This document shows positions 42,893-51,548 of a stretch of DNA of 64,000 bases, piece after piece. Below the pieces are notes generated by a model. The model had not been told where the DNA came from. It saw only the letters and a list, made by a program, of their open reading frames with translations, and did no database searches. How positions within the stretch are numbered: the first letter of the stretch is position 1; each line of letters opens with the position of its first letter. The stretch is taken from positions 2,666,001-2,730,000 of the forward strand of contig OZ242004.1 in the NCBI GenBank assembly GCA_965204685.1, written 5' to 3'. A program made the translations under genes and the position numbers. The DNA is from Bin87 sp965204685 (lineage in GTDB: Bacteria; Chloroflexota; Dehalococcoidia; Lucifugimonadales; UBA3495).

Positions 42893-44695
42893 CTATTCCG
42901 GAAACAAGGTCAGGACCGCCGCGCCCCTGCTGTAGTCTTCCCCGGTGGCGGAACTGAATGCCGCCACACCAATCCCTTCCCGCAGTATCCGGTATTCTTC
43001 CGGTTCCAATGCCAGGTCGTCCCCATCCAGCTGCGCGATGATGCGCCGCACGTCAACGTAACCCAGGAACTGCCCGTCCGCCGCCAGGTGGGCGGTTGCC
43101 CGCCGGTATTCGGCGTCGGACGTCAGACCGTCTCCCTCGCCGTTCTGCTGCGCCACGATGGCGGACAGCGCGCTTTCAGTAGTGCCAAGGGTGAGATACT
43201 GGTCATGGAGTACGTAGCCCGGCCGGTAACCGAATTGACCGCCCATCATCATTCCCAGCAGGCCCAGTTCAAAAACCGTGGCGTCATCGTCTGCCCCGAC
43301 GTCAACTGAATTGGTCTCCAGACCGACGTTTCGCACCAGGTTAGCTACTTTGTCCATCGTGTCTTCCAGCCTTGCTTTCCCGTCTTCCCGATAAGACAGC
43401 ATTGCCACCACGTCAATGGCATTGGCAGCCGGATCATCCGTCACGGCGTCGAAATCAAAGTCGCGCACTGCCAAAATTGCCTGGCCGGACAGGTGGTCGA
43501 AGAAATCCCCTTCCAGGTCGATGTCGGTGAGGTCTTTGACCAGCCAAAACCCCAGGTTCAGCGCGTCCGCCAGCGTGGCGTCGGTATTCAGTTCCGGCGC
43601 GTCGCTGCTGGAGATTTCATCCACGCTGTCGTTGATTTCGTCAATCACTTCGGGATAGGGGAGCAGGCTGGCCAAATCGTACTCCCCCAGCGCGGTCCGC
43701 CAGTGGTCAACGTTGGGGTCGAAGGCGCCGGCCATAAAGCCCAGGGTATCGGCGGGCAGCAGGTTGGCCGGGTCTTGCAGATCAATTATTTCCAGCCCGA
43801 AAGTGGATACGGTGGGCGATACCATCTCCATCGTCACCCCGCGCTCTACCCATCCGGCAGAGCCGGCCACCCAATCCGGCGCTTGTTCGGCGAAAGCCGC
43901 CGGGCCGAACATGCCCGGCATCAGCGCGCCGGATTCCCCACTCAGAAATTCATCCAACAGCTCTATACCCTGTTGGTAATTCAGGTAAAACGAGGAGAAA
44001 CGGCGTTCCGGCAATGCCGCCCGGGCCGCTATGAAATTGGCTTCATTAGCCAGGGAATCGCCGCCGTCTTCTATACGGTCCAAAGTGTTCTTCAGGGTTA
44101 TTTCGTCGGTAGCGTACACCAGCAAGTTATCGGTCAGCGCGTAAGCCTGAAAGGCGTCTTCGTCAACCCAGGTGTCAACGCCGCGATGGGAACCGGCCTC
44201 GAAACTGGCGCCGGATTCATCTGCCATATACTCTTGCCATTTGGTGAGGAAAGTGGCGGCGGCGTCTTGGTCGCGGACGCCAATGGCGGCAACCGCGGTT
44301 GGAGTTTCTTGCTCAGCGTCAATATCAATCAGGGCCGCCGAAATCTCCGGGCCAACCCAGGGCATGACCTCCGTCTCAAAGTCGATCCCTGTTTCATCCG
44401 CAAATCCCTCTTTCAACTCATCAGTCAGGTCGCCAAATGCCGGGTACCCATTGAGCCGCTCCCAAATGTCCCGCATTTCCTCGAACTGGCCCCCGCCGGG
44501 GGTCAAGGTGGCCCAACCGTAGGCAAACGTCTCTGACGGGTAGTAGCGAGCCGAGTATTCCGGCTCTTTCGCGCCAACCAGCAACGCCAGCAATGGGCCG
44601 GGAATGGGTATCAGTCCGCGCCACATGGCCAGTCCAACGACTATGACGGCGACGATCACTACGGCGGCAATGGCGCCGACTATCTTTATCAGCAT
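42893..44695 (-). CDS. DUF3352-type exported or anchored protein
   Basis: A 600-residue protein with one N-terminal membrane helix (IVGAIAAVVIVAVIVVGLAM) and a large outside domain. The extracellular part begins with PEYSARYYPSETFAYGWATL and includes PTAVAAIGVRDQDAAATFLT and VDEDAFQAYALTDNLLVYAT, the pattern of DUF3352 proteins, which are common in Actinobacteria and Chloroflexota and of unknown function. Located upstream of the cobalamin riboswitch on the other strand. Confidence 0.75.
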   Translation of the reverse strand: MLIKIVGAIAAVVIVAVIVVGLAMWRGLIPIPGPLLALLVGAKEPEYSARYYPSETFAYGWATLTPGGGQFEEMRDIWERLNGYPAFGDLTDELKEGFADETGIDFETEVMPWVGPEISAALIDIDAEQETPTAVAAIGVRDQDAAATFLTKWQEYMADESGASFEAGSHRGVDTWVDEDAFQAYALTDNLLVYATDEITLKNTLDRIEDGGDSLANEANFIAARAALPERRFSSFYLNYQQGIELLDEFLSGESGALMPGMFGPAAFAEQAPDWVAGSAGWVERGVTMEMVSPTVSTFGLEIIDLQDPANLLPADTLGFMAGAFDPNVDHWRTALGEYDLASLLPYPEVIDEINDSVDEISSSDAPELNTDATLADALNLGFWLVKDLTDIDLEGDFFDHLSGQAILAVRDFDFDAVTDDPAANAIDVVAMLSYREDGKARLEDTMDKVANLVRNVGLETNSVDVGADDDATVFELGLLGMMMGGQFGYRPGYVLHDQYLTLGTTESALSAIVAQQNGEGDGLTSDAEYRRATAHLAADGQFLGYVDVRRIIAQLDGDDLALEPEEYRILREGIGVAAFSSATGEDYSRGAAVLTLFPE

Positions 44696-44830
44696 TCGTA
44701 TTACTTCCTGTGGTATGTGGTTGATTCATTGACAGGGTAACATGCCCTATGATCCGGCCGTTGACAGCGGCCATCATCCCGGCTACATTGGCTACGCGGT
44801 TCGACCGTACATTAAAATTCGAAAACCGGA

Positions 44831-45005
44831 CGCCGGGCGCCATTCAATCCCATGGGCTTAATTGGGAAGGCGGTGCGAATCCGCCGCGGTTGCGCCACTG
44901 TAAGCGGGGAACCGGCCGACGATTGGCCACTGCCATCCGCCCAACGCGGATTGTGGGAAGGCGTCGGTTCGGTTGAGAGCCGCAAGCCAGGAGACCTGCC
45001 CGGTG
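44831..45005 (+). ncRNA. Cobalamin (adenosylcobalamin) riboswitch
   Basis: The aptamer shows the conserved cobalamin-element blocks: GGGAAGGCGGTGCGAATCCG, GCCACTGTAAGCGG, a second GGGAAGGCG and the B12 box AAGCCAGGAGACCTGCC. The outer P1 helix pairs CGCCGGGC (44831-44838) with GCCCGGTG (44998-45005) with one G-U. It sits on the plus strand upstream of cbiE and cobN, which it would repress when cobalamin is abundant. Confidence 0.95.
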
Positions 45006-45106
45006 TTGTCTCGGAACTCTGCTCTGCGCTCAACAGGGTCGTTCTGGTTCGCGCTGTAGCACGGTAATCCTGTGATCCGTGCGAACTCACAACATCAACA
45101 ACCCTG

Positions 45107-45142
45107 ACCCTGGCGGAGCTGCTTCCCAGGGTTTTCTTCTTG
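45107..45142 (+). terminator. Terminator expression platform of the cobalamin riboswitch
   Basis: ACCCTGG (45107-45113) pairs with CCAGGGT (45126-45132), followed by TTTCTTCTT, about 100 bases after the aptamer. A second ACCCTG copy just upstream (45101) could act as an alternative pairing strand. It lies just before the cbiE start, so cobalamin would cause early termination. Confidence 0.75.
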
Positions 45143-45180
45143 CCGAAAATCCAATGACATCCTCAAACTCGGGAATCAAA

Positions 45181-45852
45181 ATGACCGTCGTGGGCGTCGG
45201 CCCCGGCGATCCCGATATGCTCACCCTCAAAGGGCGTGAGGCTATCGCACACGCCGACCTTGTGGTGGGCTTCAAAACCGTCCTTGACGTCGTCGCCAGA
45301 TCCACGGGCGACGCCGAGGTGCGCCCCATGGCCTACCGCGACCAGGAGGCCGTGCTCGATTACGCCCAGGAGCAGGCCCAGCAGGGCAAGCGGTGCGTGG
45401 TCTGCGTCTGGGGAGACCTGAACGTCTCTGCCAAAGAGCTGTTGAACCGGGTCCGCCGCCGCGCTGAGACCGTCGAGCTCGTGCCCGGCGTCAGCAGCAT
45501 CCAGTTCGCTTGCGCCCGCGCCGGCATTTCTCTGGAAGAGTCGCTGTTCCTGACCTTGCATCAACGCTGGGATCGAGGCTCTGAACTGGGCGAACTGGTC
45601 GAGACGCTGAACCAGGGCCGGCGCAACGTGATCCTGCTCCCTCGTCCCTTCGACTTCATGCCGCCGGCCATCGCCGCCAACGCAATCACCGACGGCGCCG
45701 ACCCCGACCATCCGGTTACCGTGTTCCAGCGCCTTACCCTCCCCGACGAGCAGCGTTGGGACGGCACCCTGGCCGAACTCGCCCGGGTCAACGAGGAATT
45801 CAGCGATCTCTCCATTATGGTGTTCCCCCGGCCCACCGAGGACCCGGACTGA
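45181..45852 (+). CDS. cbiE: Precorrin/cobalt-precorrin C5-methyltransferase CbiE
   Basis: A 223-residue S-adenosylmethionine-dependent tetrapyrrole methylase. TVVGVGPGDPDMLTLKGREA is the diagnostic N-terminus; GDLNVSAKELLNRV, VELVPGVSSIQFACARAGIS and RNVILLPRPFDFMPPAIA are typical of CbiE, the N-terminal half of CobL. The CbiT decarboxylase half is not here. ATG 45181 has GGGA 7 bases upstream; ATG 45154 is an alternative. First gene after the riboswitch, 3 bases before cobN. Confidence 0.88.
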   Translation: MTVVGVGPGDPDMLTLKGREAIAHADLVVGFKTVLDVVARSTGDAEVRPMAYRDQEAVLDYAQEQAQQGKRCVVCVWGDLNVSAKELLNRVRRRAETVELVPGVSSIQFACARAGISLEESLFLTLHQRWDRGSELGELVETLNQGRRNVILLPRPFDFMPPAIAANAITDGADPDHPVTVFQRLTLPDEQRWDGTLAELARVNEEFSDLSIMVFPRPTEDPD

Positions 45853-45855
45853 TTC

Positions 45856-48800
45856 ATGACCACCGAAGCGCAAACCGTGGCCGGATCCATCGTACTGGTC
45901 ACCACCGCCGACACTGACATCCTCACCGCGGAGCGCGCGCTGGTCGGGATGCCCTGGGGCGACGCGGTGACCATCCACGCCTTCAATCCGGTGGCGCTCG
46001 AGGGCGAATCGGATGCGGCCGCAACCTCCCGCCGCGAGTTGCTGGCAGCCGCCGATGTGGCGTCCGTGGTCGTCCTTCGACTCCTCGGAGGCCGGCGCGC
46101 CCTGGGCGACGTGTTTGATCCGCTGTGGGAAATCTGTCTGCGCAACCGCACCCCACTCATCGCCTGCCCCGGTCACCAGGAATGGGACGATGACCTGGTC
46201 GCCGCGTGCACCGCTCCGGTGGCCGAAGTCGAGGCTGTCTTCTCCTATCTGATGCGCGGGGGCGTGCTCAACTTCCGCAACCTCTTCCTCTTCTTGGCTG
46301 ACACTTACCTCGGCGGCGATTTTGGACACGAGGCGCCGGCACCCATGCCCTGGCAAGGCATCTACCACCCCGAGATGGCCGAAGGCATTTCCGTCGCCGA
46401 CTACCGCGCCGCTCGGTTTGTATCGGAACGTCCCTCTGTGGGGGTTCTGTTCTATCGCGCCCACTGGATGAGCGGCAACCTCGCTTTCGTCGACGACCTC
46501 ATCACCCGTCTGGAAGCCCAGGATGTCAACGTCCTCCCCGTGTTTTCCTACAGCCTCAAGCACCAGCCCGAGGATGGAGAAGCCGACGGCGGCCACACCC
46601 TCACGGAATACATGGTCGGCTCCGACGGCGTTCCTCGTGTAGACTGCATCGTCAACACCATGGGTCTCGCCATGAGCGACCTCGACCACCAGCAGGGCGG
46701 CACGGGCGCGACCGTTGCCACCGGCTGGTCCCAGGAGCTCCTGGACAACCTGGACGTCCCCATCATCCAGGGCATCGTCAGCACAGGGACCCGCGCTGAG
46801 TGGGAGGAGAGTTCCCTGGGCCTCGGCCCCATCGACACCGCGATGAACGTCGCCTTCCCCGAGTTCGACGGCCGGATCATCACCGTGCCCGTGTCGTTCA
46901 AGGAGGATACCGGCGCCGCTGCCGATACTTTGTCCGCCGGCCGGATGCAGCGTTACGTCGCGCAACCCGACCGGATGGACTACCTGGCTCGGCTCGCGTC
47001 TCGCCACGCCGTCCTGCGTCGCAAGGCCAACGCCGAAAAGCGCGTCGCCATCATCCTCAGCAACTATCCCACCAAGGACGCCCGCATCGGCAACGCCGTG
47101 GGCCTTGACACCCCGGCCTCGGCCATCAACCTCCTCCACGCCCTGAAGAACGCCGGATACCGGGTCGACGACATCCCGTCCGATGGTGACGAGCTGGTCC
47201 AGCGCATCATCGAGCGGTGCAGCAACGACACCGACACGCTGACCGAAGAGCAGCTCCGCCTCGCCGCCGGCCATGTGGAACGCCGCGACTACGCCCGGTG
47301 GTACGCCGGCTTCCCCGAATCCGTCCGCGCCGAGCTGTTAGAGGCCTGGGGCGATCCGCCTGGGCACGTGTACCGCACCGGAGATCGTCTGGCCATCGCC
47401 GGCGTCCCCATGGGCAACGTCTTCGTCGGCCTCCAGCCCCCGCGCGGCTTCGGCGAGAACCCCATCTCGGTTTACCACAATCCGGACCTGACGCCGACGC
47501 ATCATTACGTCGCCTATTACCGTTGGATCCGCGACGTATTCCAGGCCGACGCCATGATCCACATCGGCAAGCACGGCACCCTGGAATGGCTGCCGGGCAA
47601 GGGCGTCGGGCTCTCCCAAGCCTGCTACCCCGAGGTGGCCCTGGATGACATCCCCCTCTTCTACCCGTTTATCGTGAACAACCCCGGTGAGGGCACCCAG
47701 GCCAAGCGTCGCACTCACGCGACCATCATCGACCACCTGATCCCGCCCATGACCACTGCTGACTCCTACGGCGACATCGCCAAACTGGAGCAACTCATGG
47801 ACGAGCATTACCAGTGCCAGACTCTCGACCCGGCCAAGCTGCCCACCCTCGAGGCCCAGATCTGGGAGATGGTGCAGCAGGCCGAACTCCACCGCGACCT
47901 CGGCGTCGACGAGCAGCCCGACGATTTCGGCGAGTTCATGCTGGAAATCGACGGCTACCTCTGCGAGATCAAGGACGCTCAGATCAAGGACGGCCTCCAT
48001 ACCCTGGGTCAGCCGCCCACCGCCGAGCAGATGGTGGGCCTCCTCTGTGCCCTGACCCGCCTCGACAACGGTGCCGTGCCCAGCTTGCGCCGCGCCCTCG
48101 CGGAAGCTCTGGGCTACGACTACTATGCCCTGCTCGAGGATCCGGCCGCGGCAGTCAACGGCAGCACGCCATCAGCATTGCGCGGCGCCGAAGCCGACTC
48201 GCCCATCCGCAACGCCGGTGACGTCATCGAAGCTCTGGAGTCCTTGTGTCGTCAGGCCTACCAGCGCCTTTGCGACGATGGTTTCGCCGCGCATCTGATC
48301 CCAACTGTCGTAGCCGATACCCTGGGGCGCGCCGACGCGCGCACCGAAAGCGTGCTCTCGTACGTCGGCCAGCACATCTATCCGTCCCTGCTGCGCACCA
48401 CCGACGAAATCGACAATCTGCTGCGCGGACTGGAGGGCCGGTTCGTCCCGCCCGGTCCGTCTGGTGCACCCACTCGGGGCATGGTCAACGTCTTGCCCAC
48501 CGGCCGAAACTTCTACTCGGTGGACCCTCGTGCCCTTCCCTCGCCCACCGCGTGGGACGTCGGCAAGTCCCTGGGCGATGCCCTGCTGCAAAAGTACCTA
48601 GACGAGGAGGGCGTCTATCCTGAAATGGTGGGTGTGGTCGTGTGGGGTACTTCCGCCATGCGCACCCACGGCGACGACATCGCGCAGATCCTGTACCTCC
48701 TGGGCGTAAAGCCGGTCTGGCAGGCGGAGAGCCGTCGGGTCAGCAGCCTGGAGGTGATTCCCATCTCCGAACTGGGCCGCCCCCGCATCGACGTGACCGT

Positions 48801-49770
48801 GCGCATCAGCGGCTTCTTCCGCGACGCCTTCCCCAACCTCATCTACCTGATCGATCAGGCCGTTGCCCTCGCCGCCGCCCAGGACGAATCCCCCGAGGAA
48901 AACTACGTCGTCAAGCACGTCCGCGAGGACGCCGAACGGCGCGGCGACGCGCCGGAACCGGAAGCCACCGACAGCGCCGGCGACCCAGCCTTGTTCCGCA
49001 TCTTCGGCAGCAAACCGGGCGCCTACGGTGCCGGCATCCTCGGCGTCTTGGATGAGCGCAACTGGGAAACGGTCCACGACCTCGCGGAGGTGTACACCTC
49101 CTGGGGTGGCTACGCCTACTCGCGGCAGGACTTTGGAGTCACGGCCCGCAACGAGTTCCGTACCCGCTTCGGCCAGATTGTCATCGCTGCCAAGAACCAG
49201 GACAACCGCGAGCACGACGTGTTCGACAGCGACGACTATATGCAGTACCACGGCGGCATGATTGCCACCGTGCGCTCCCTCACCGGCCGCAGCCCCCGCC
49301 AGTTCTTTGGCGACAGCAGCGACCCGTCCCGCGCCCGGGTCCGGGACCTGCAGGACGAGGCTCGTCGCGTCTTTCGCAGCCGCGTCGTCAACCCCAAGTG
49401 GATGCAGTCCATGCAGCGCCACGGCTATAAGGGCGCCTTCGAGCTGGCTGCCACGGTGGACTACATGTTCGGCTACGACGCCACCGCCCAAGTCATTGAA
49501 GACTGGATGTACGAGGATGTCACCGAGGAGTACGTCCTGAACCCCGACATGCAGGAATTTTTCCGCCAGAGCAACCCCTGGGCCTTGCGGGGCATCGTCG
49601 AACGCCTGCTGGAGGCGGTCCAGCGCGGCCTCTGGGAAAACCCGCCGCCGGAAATGCTGGACCAGCTTCGCCAGATGTACCTCGAACTCGAGACTGACAT
49701 CGAAGCCCGCCAGGAAAGTAGTGCCAGGCAGGAAGCCGGCGCCCGTACCAGTCCCGCAACTACTTCATGA
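45856..49770 (+). CDS. cobN: Cobaltochelatase large subunit CobN
   Basis: A 1304-residue CobN/BchH-type chelatase subunit that inserts cobalt into hydrogenobyrinic acid a,c-diamide with ATP-driven partners. Seen: VGVLFYRAHWMSGNLAFVDD, AVFSYLMRGGVLNF, GKHGTLEWLPGKGVGLSQ, PFIVNNPGEGTQAKRR, GMVNVLPTGRNFYSVDPRAL and AEVYTSWGGYAYSR. The last 60 residues are polar. A CobST pair is absent; the ChlI/ChlD fusion at 51549 is the likely partner. Confidence 0.96.
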   Translation: MTTEAQTVAGSIVLVTTADTDILTAERALVGMPWGDAVTIHAFNPVALEGESDAAATSRRELLAAADVASVVVLRLLGGRRALGDVFDPLWEICLRNRTPLIACPGHQEWDDDLVAACTAPVAEVEAVFSYLMRGGVLNFRNLFLFLADTYLGGDFGHEAPAPMPWQGIYHPEMAEGISVADYRAARFVSERPSVGVLFYRAHWMSGNLAFVDDLITRLEAQDVNVLPVFSYSLKHQPEDGEADGGHTLTEYMVGSDGVPRVDCIVNTMGLAMSDLDHQQGGTGATVATGWSQELLDNLDVPIIQGIVSTGTRAEWEESSLGLGPIDTAMNVAFPEFDGRIITVPVSFKEDTGAAADTLSAGRMQRYVAQPDRMDYLARLASRHAVLRRKANAEKRVAIILSNYPTKDARIGNAVGLDTPASAINLLHALKNAGYRVDDIPSDGDELVQRIIERCSNDTDTLTEEQLRLAAGHVERRDYARWYAGFPESVRAELLEAWGDPPGHVYRTGDRLAIAGVPMGNVFVGLQPPRGFGENPISVYHNPDLTPTHHYVAYYRWIRDVFQADAMIHIGKHGTLEWLPGKGVGLSQACYPEVALDDIPLFYPFIVNNPGEGTQAKRRTHATIIDHLIPPMTTADSYGDIAKLEQLMDEHYQCQTLDPAKLPTLEAQIWEMVQQAELHRDLGVDEQPDDFGEFMLEIDGYLCEIKDAQIKDGLHTLGQPPTAEQMVGLLCALTRLDNGAVPSLRRALAEALGYDYYALLEDPAAAVNGSTPSALRGAEADSPIRNAGDVIEALESLCRQAYQRLCDDGFAAHLIPTVVADTLGRADARTESVLSYVGQHIYPSLLRTTDEIDNLLRGLEGRFVPPGPSGAPTRGMVNVLPTGRNFYSVDPRALPSPTAWDVGKSLGDALLQKYLDEEGVYPEMVGVVVWGTSAMRTHGDDIAQILYLLGVKPVWQAESRRVSSLEVIPISELGRPRIDVTVRISGFFRDAFPNLIYLIDQAVALAAAQDESPEENYVVKHVREDAERRGDAPEPEATDSAGDPALFRIFGSKPGAYGAGILGVLDERNWETVHDLAEVYTSWGGYAYSRQDFGVTARNEFRTRFGQIVIAAKNQDNREHDVFDSDDYMQYHGGMIATVRSLTGRSPRQFFGDSSDPSRARVRDLQDEARRVFRSRVVNPKWMQSMQRHGYKGAFELAATVDYMFGYDATAQVIEDWMYEDVTEEYVLNPDMQEFFRQSNPWALRGIVERLLEAVQRGLWENPPPEMLDQLRQMYLELETDIEARQESSARQEAGARTSPATTS

Positions 49771-49787
49771 GCAGGAGGACGCGGCCG

Positions 49788-50198
49788 ATGGAAAATACGC
49801 TCGAATTGCTCAACGAATTGACCAGCGACCCCAAAATGATGTGGGTCGTGGGCGGCGGTTCCGTGGTCAGCGAGAACCATGCCCACGGCATCCGGCAACC
49901 TGAGGTCCACAACGGCTGGGCTACTATCGAAGCCGACAACTGGCACTTTCACCTTCAGCTGGAAAAGATCGACGGCATCCAGTTCGTGGAGGCCACCAGC
50001 CACGGCGACCTCAAGTCCTACTACGTCCGGTTCTCCCACCAATGGGACGAGACCCTGGTGCGCTGCTACTTCCCGAATCCCTACTTGGACGACGACGAAA
50101 AGCGCACCGAACTGCAACCCGAGAAACTCCGGGCTTTCGAGGAATCCCGCGACCGCTGGGTCGGCAAGGAGGACGACCTCATCTTCGTGGAGCGCTAA
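49788..50198 (+). CDS. Conserved unknown protein in the cobalt/cobalamin module
   Basis: A 136-residue soluble protein after cobN. It contains WVVGGGSVVSENHAHGIRQP and GWATIEADNWHFHLQLEKID, with paired His residues that could bind metal, and a C-terminal VGKEDDLIFVER. AGGAGG lies 9 bases upstream of ATG 49788. It may handle cobalt or a corrin intermediate, but this is inference from position. I do not recognise a named family. Confidence 0.75.
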   Translation: MENTLELLNELTSDPKMMWVVGGGSVVSENHAHGIRQPEVHNGWATIEADNWHFHLQLEKIDGIQFVEATSHGDLKSYYVRFSHQWDETLVRCYFPNPYLDDDEKRTELQPEKLRAFEESRDRWVGKEDDLIFVER

Positions 50199-50224
50199 AC
50201 AGTGCATTCACTAATATTAGGCGA

Positions 50225-50248
50225 CTGCCGGTATTGTGCTACCGGCAG
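50225..50248 (+). terminator. Hairpin after the module's unknown gene
   Basis: CTGCCGGTA and TACCGGCAG form a perfect 9-bp stem with a TTGTGC loop, without a U tract. It may stabilise the upstream mRNA or partially terminate between the unknown gene and cbtB. Confidence 0.4.
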
Positions 50249-50313
50249 CCAAGTACTAAAATGCCACCCGTGATGAGACTCAAAACGTCCATCCCGGCAA
50301 GAGGAGTGAAAAC

Positions 50314-50514
50314 ATGGGTATGATCAACCGCTTCCTGTCCGCCACCGACACCGCTGCGTGGGCCCCGTGGCTCGTCCTCGGCGCCATGGCCCTCTACATC
50401 GTCGGTTACGTTGATGGCGGAGTGCACGCCGCTTCCATCGGCGCCCCGGGCATCCTGACCACCGTTCACGAGTTCTTCCACCACGCCCGCCACGTCGCCT
50501 TCATGTGCCACTAG
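50314..50514 (+). CDS. cbtB: Cobalt transporter small subunit CbtB
   Basis: A 66-residue protein with one membrane helix (PWLVLGAMALYIVGYVDGG) and the diagnostic C-terminal HEFFHHARHVAFMCH, a His-rich metal motif of CbtB proteins. CbtB works with CbtA, encoded 0.2 kb downstream, in cobalt uptake. A GAGGAG site lies 7 bases before ATG 50314. Confidence 0.88.
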   Translation: MGMINRFLSATDTAAWAPWLVLGAMALYIVGYVDGGVHAASIGAPGILTTVHEFFHHARHVAFMCH

Positions 50515-50523
50515 GCTCTACGC

Positions 50524-50552
50524 CGGCCCGGCGTCAAGTCGTCGCCGGGCCG
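50524..50552 (+). terminator. GC-rich hairpin between cbtB and cbtA
   Basis: CGGCCCGGCG pairs perfectly with CGCCGGGCCG around a 9-base loop, 10 bases after the cbtB stop, followed by CTTCAATCTT. It may attenuate transcription into cbtA or protect the 3' end. Confidence 0.45.
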
Positions 50553-50724
50553 CTTCAATCTTCCGGCTGGAGCCGGAACGGGATCGGCAAGTTTCGCCGC
50601 GCGAACGCTCTGCGGAGCGTCTGGAGGAGTGCGCTGTGGATCTGCCTGACCGGATTTCCGTTTGTCACGGTTGGCCGTCTCGGCCAGACGACCCGTTCAG
50701 TCAGATAGTCATCGGAGGTTAATG

Positions 50725-51522
50725 ATGACGCGCATTCTCCCCACCGCCCTGGTCATGGGCGTAATTGTAGGCCTGCTCGTCGCCGCCTACATGAACATCT
50801 TCAACGTGCCCGTGATGGAATGGGCCATCGCCCTTGAAGGCTGCGACATTGATCGCGCCGGCTGTGCTGAGCAGTTGGCCGCCGCCGAGGATGAGGAACC
50901 GCTGCCCTTGTCATTCCTGATCTCCCTGGGGGGTCAGCGCATCGGAATGAGCGTCGGCCTGGCCGTTATCGGCATCCTCTATGCCGCCGTGTTCACTGGC
51001 CTGTACCACCTGATGCGCAACGCCACGCCGGGCTGGAACCCGTGGGCTTGGGCCGCCGTGGCCGGCTTGCTGGGTTTCTGGGGCGTGTCCATGTACACCC
51101 AGATCAAGTTCCCCCTCAATCCGCCCGGCATCGGTGACGAAGGCACCCTGTTGGCGCGCCAGGGTTTCCAGTTCCTTTTCATTGCGGTGTCCACCATTTC
51201 CGTGTGCCTGGTCGTGTACGGCGTGGGCCTGATCAACCGCAGTTCGGCCGGCTCGGGGCGGTGGCTTCGCTACGCCGGTATCGGGTTGGCCTACGCAGTG
51301 GTGGCGCTCCTTCTGGCCTTCGCCGTGCCCAGCGTGCGCGACGCTGCGCCGGCCTGGCTTCCGCCGGAACTGACCATCATGTTCCGCACCTTCACCGCCG
51401 GCGGGCACTTGCTCCTCTGGATGGGTATCGCCTTCGCCACCATCGGCTACCGCCTCTATCGCGAGCGGGACGTACATGCCCATCCCCAGGCGGGCGGCGC
51501 TGCTCGTGCAACGGCCGGCTGA
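50725..51522 (+). CDS. cbtA: Cobalt transporter subunit CbtA
   Basis: A 265-residue polytopic protein of the CbtA family. Helices include ILPTALVMGVIVGLLVAAYM, GMSVGLAVIGILYAAVFTGL and LLLWMGIAFATIGYRLY; EDEEPLPLSFLISLGGQRIG and NPWAWAAVAGLLGFWGVSMY are typical. GGAGG 6 bases before ATG 50725 favours it over the ATG one codon earlier. With CbtB it would import cobalt for the chelatase encoded by cobN and its AAA partner. Confidence 0.87.
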   Translation: MTRILPTALVMGVIVGLLVAAYMNIFNVPVMEWAIALEGCDIDRAGCAEQLAAAEDEEPLPLSFLISLGGQRIGMSVGLAVIGILYAAVFTGLYHLMRNATPGWNPWAWAAVAGLLGFWGVSMYTQIKFPLNPPGIGDEGTLLARQGFQFLFIAVSTISVCLVVYGVGLINRSSAGSGRWLRYAGIGLAYAVVALLLAFAVPSVRDAAPAWLPPELTIMFRTFTAGGHLLLWMGIAFATIGYRLYRERDVHAHPQAGGAARATAG

Positions 51523-51548
51523 TGAGCCTGTAGCCCTTAGGTGATCCC

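Noticed and set aside
44871..44886. tRNA-like GGTGCGAATCCGCC element
   Set aside because: It resembles a T-arm but is part of the conserved cobalamin aptamer; no acceptor or anticodon arms surround it.
45163..47274. A 703-codon minus-strand open frame
   Set aside because: Antisense to cbiE and cobN, with no family match.
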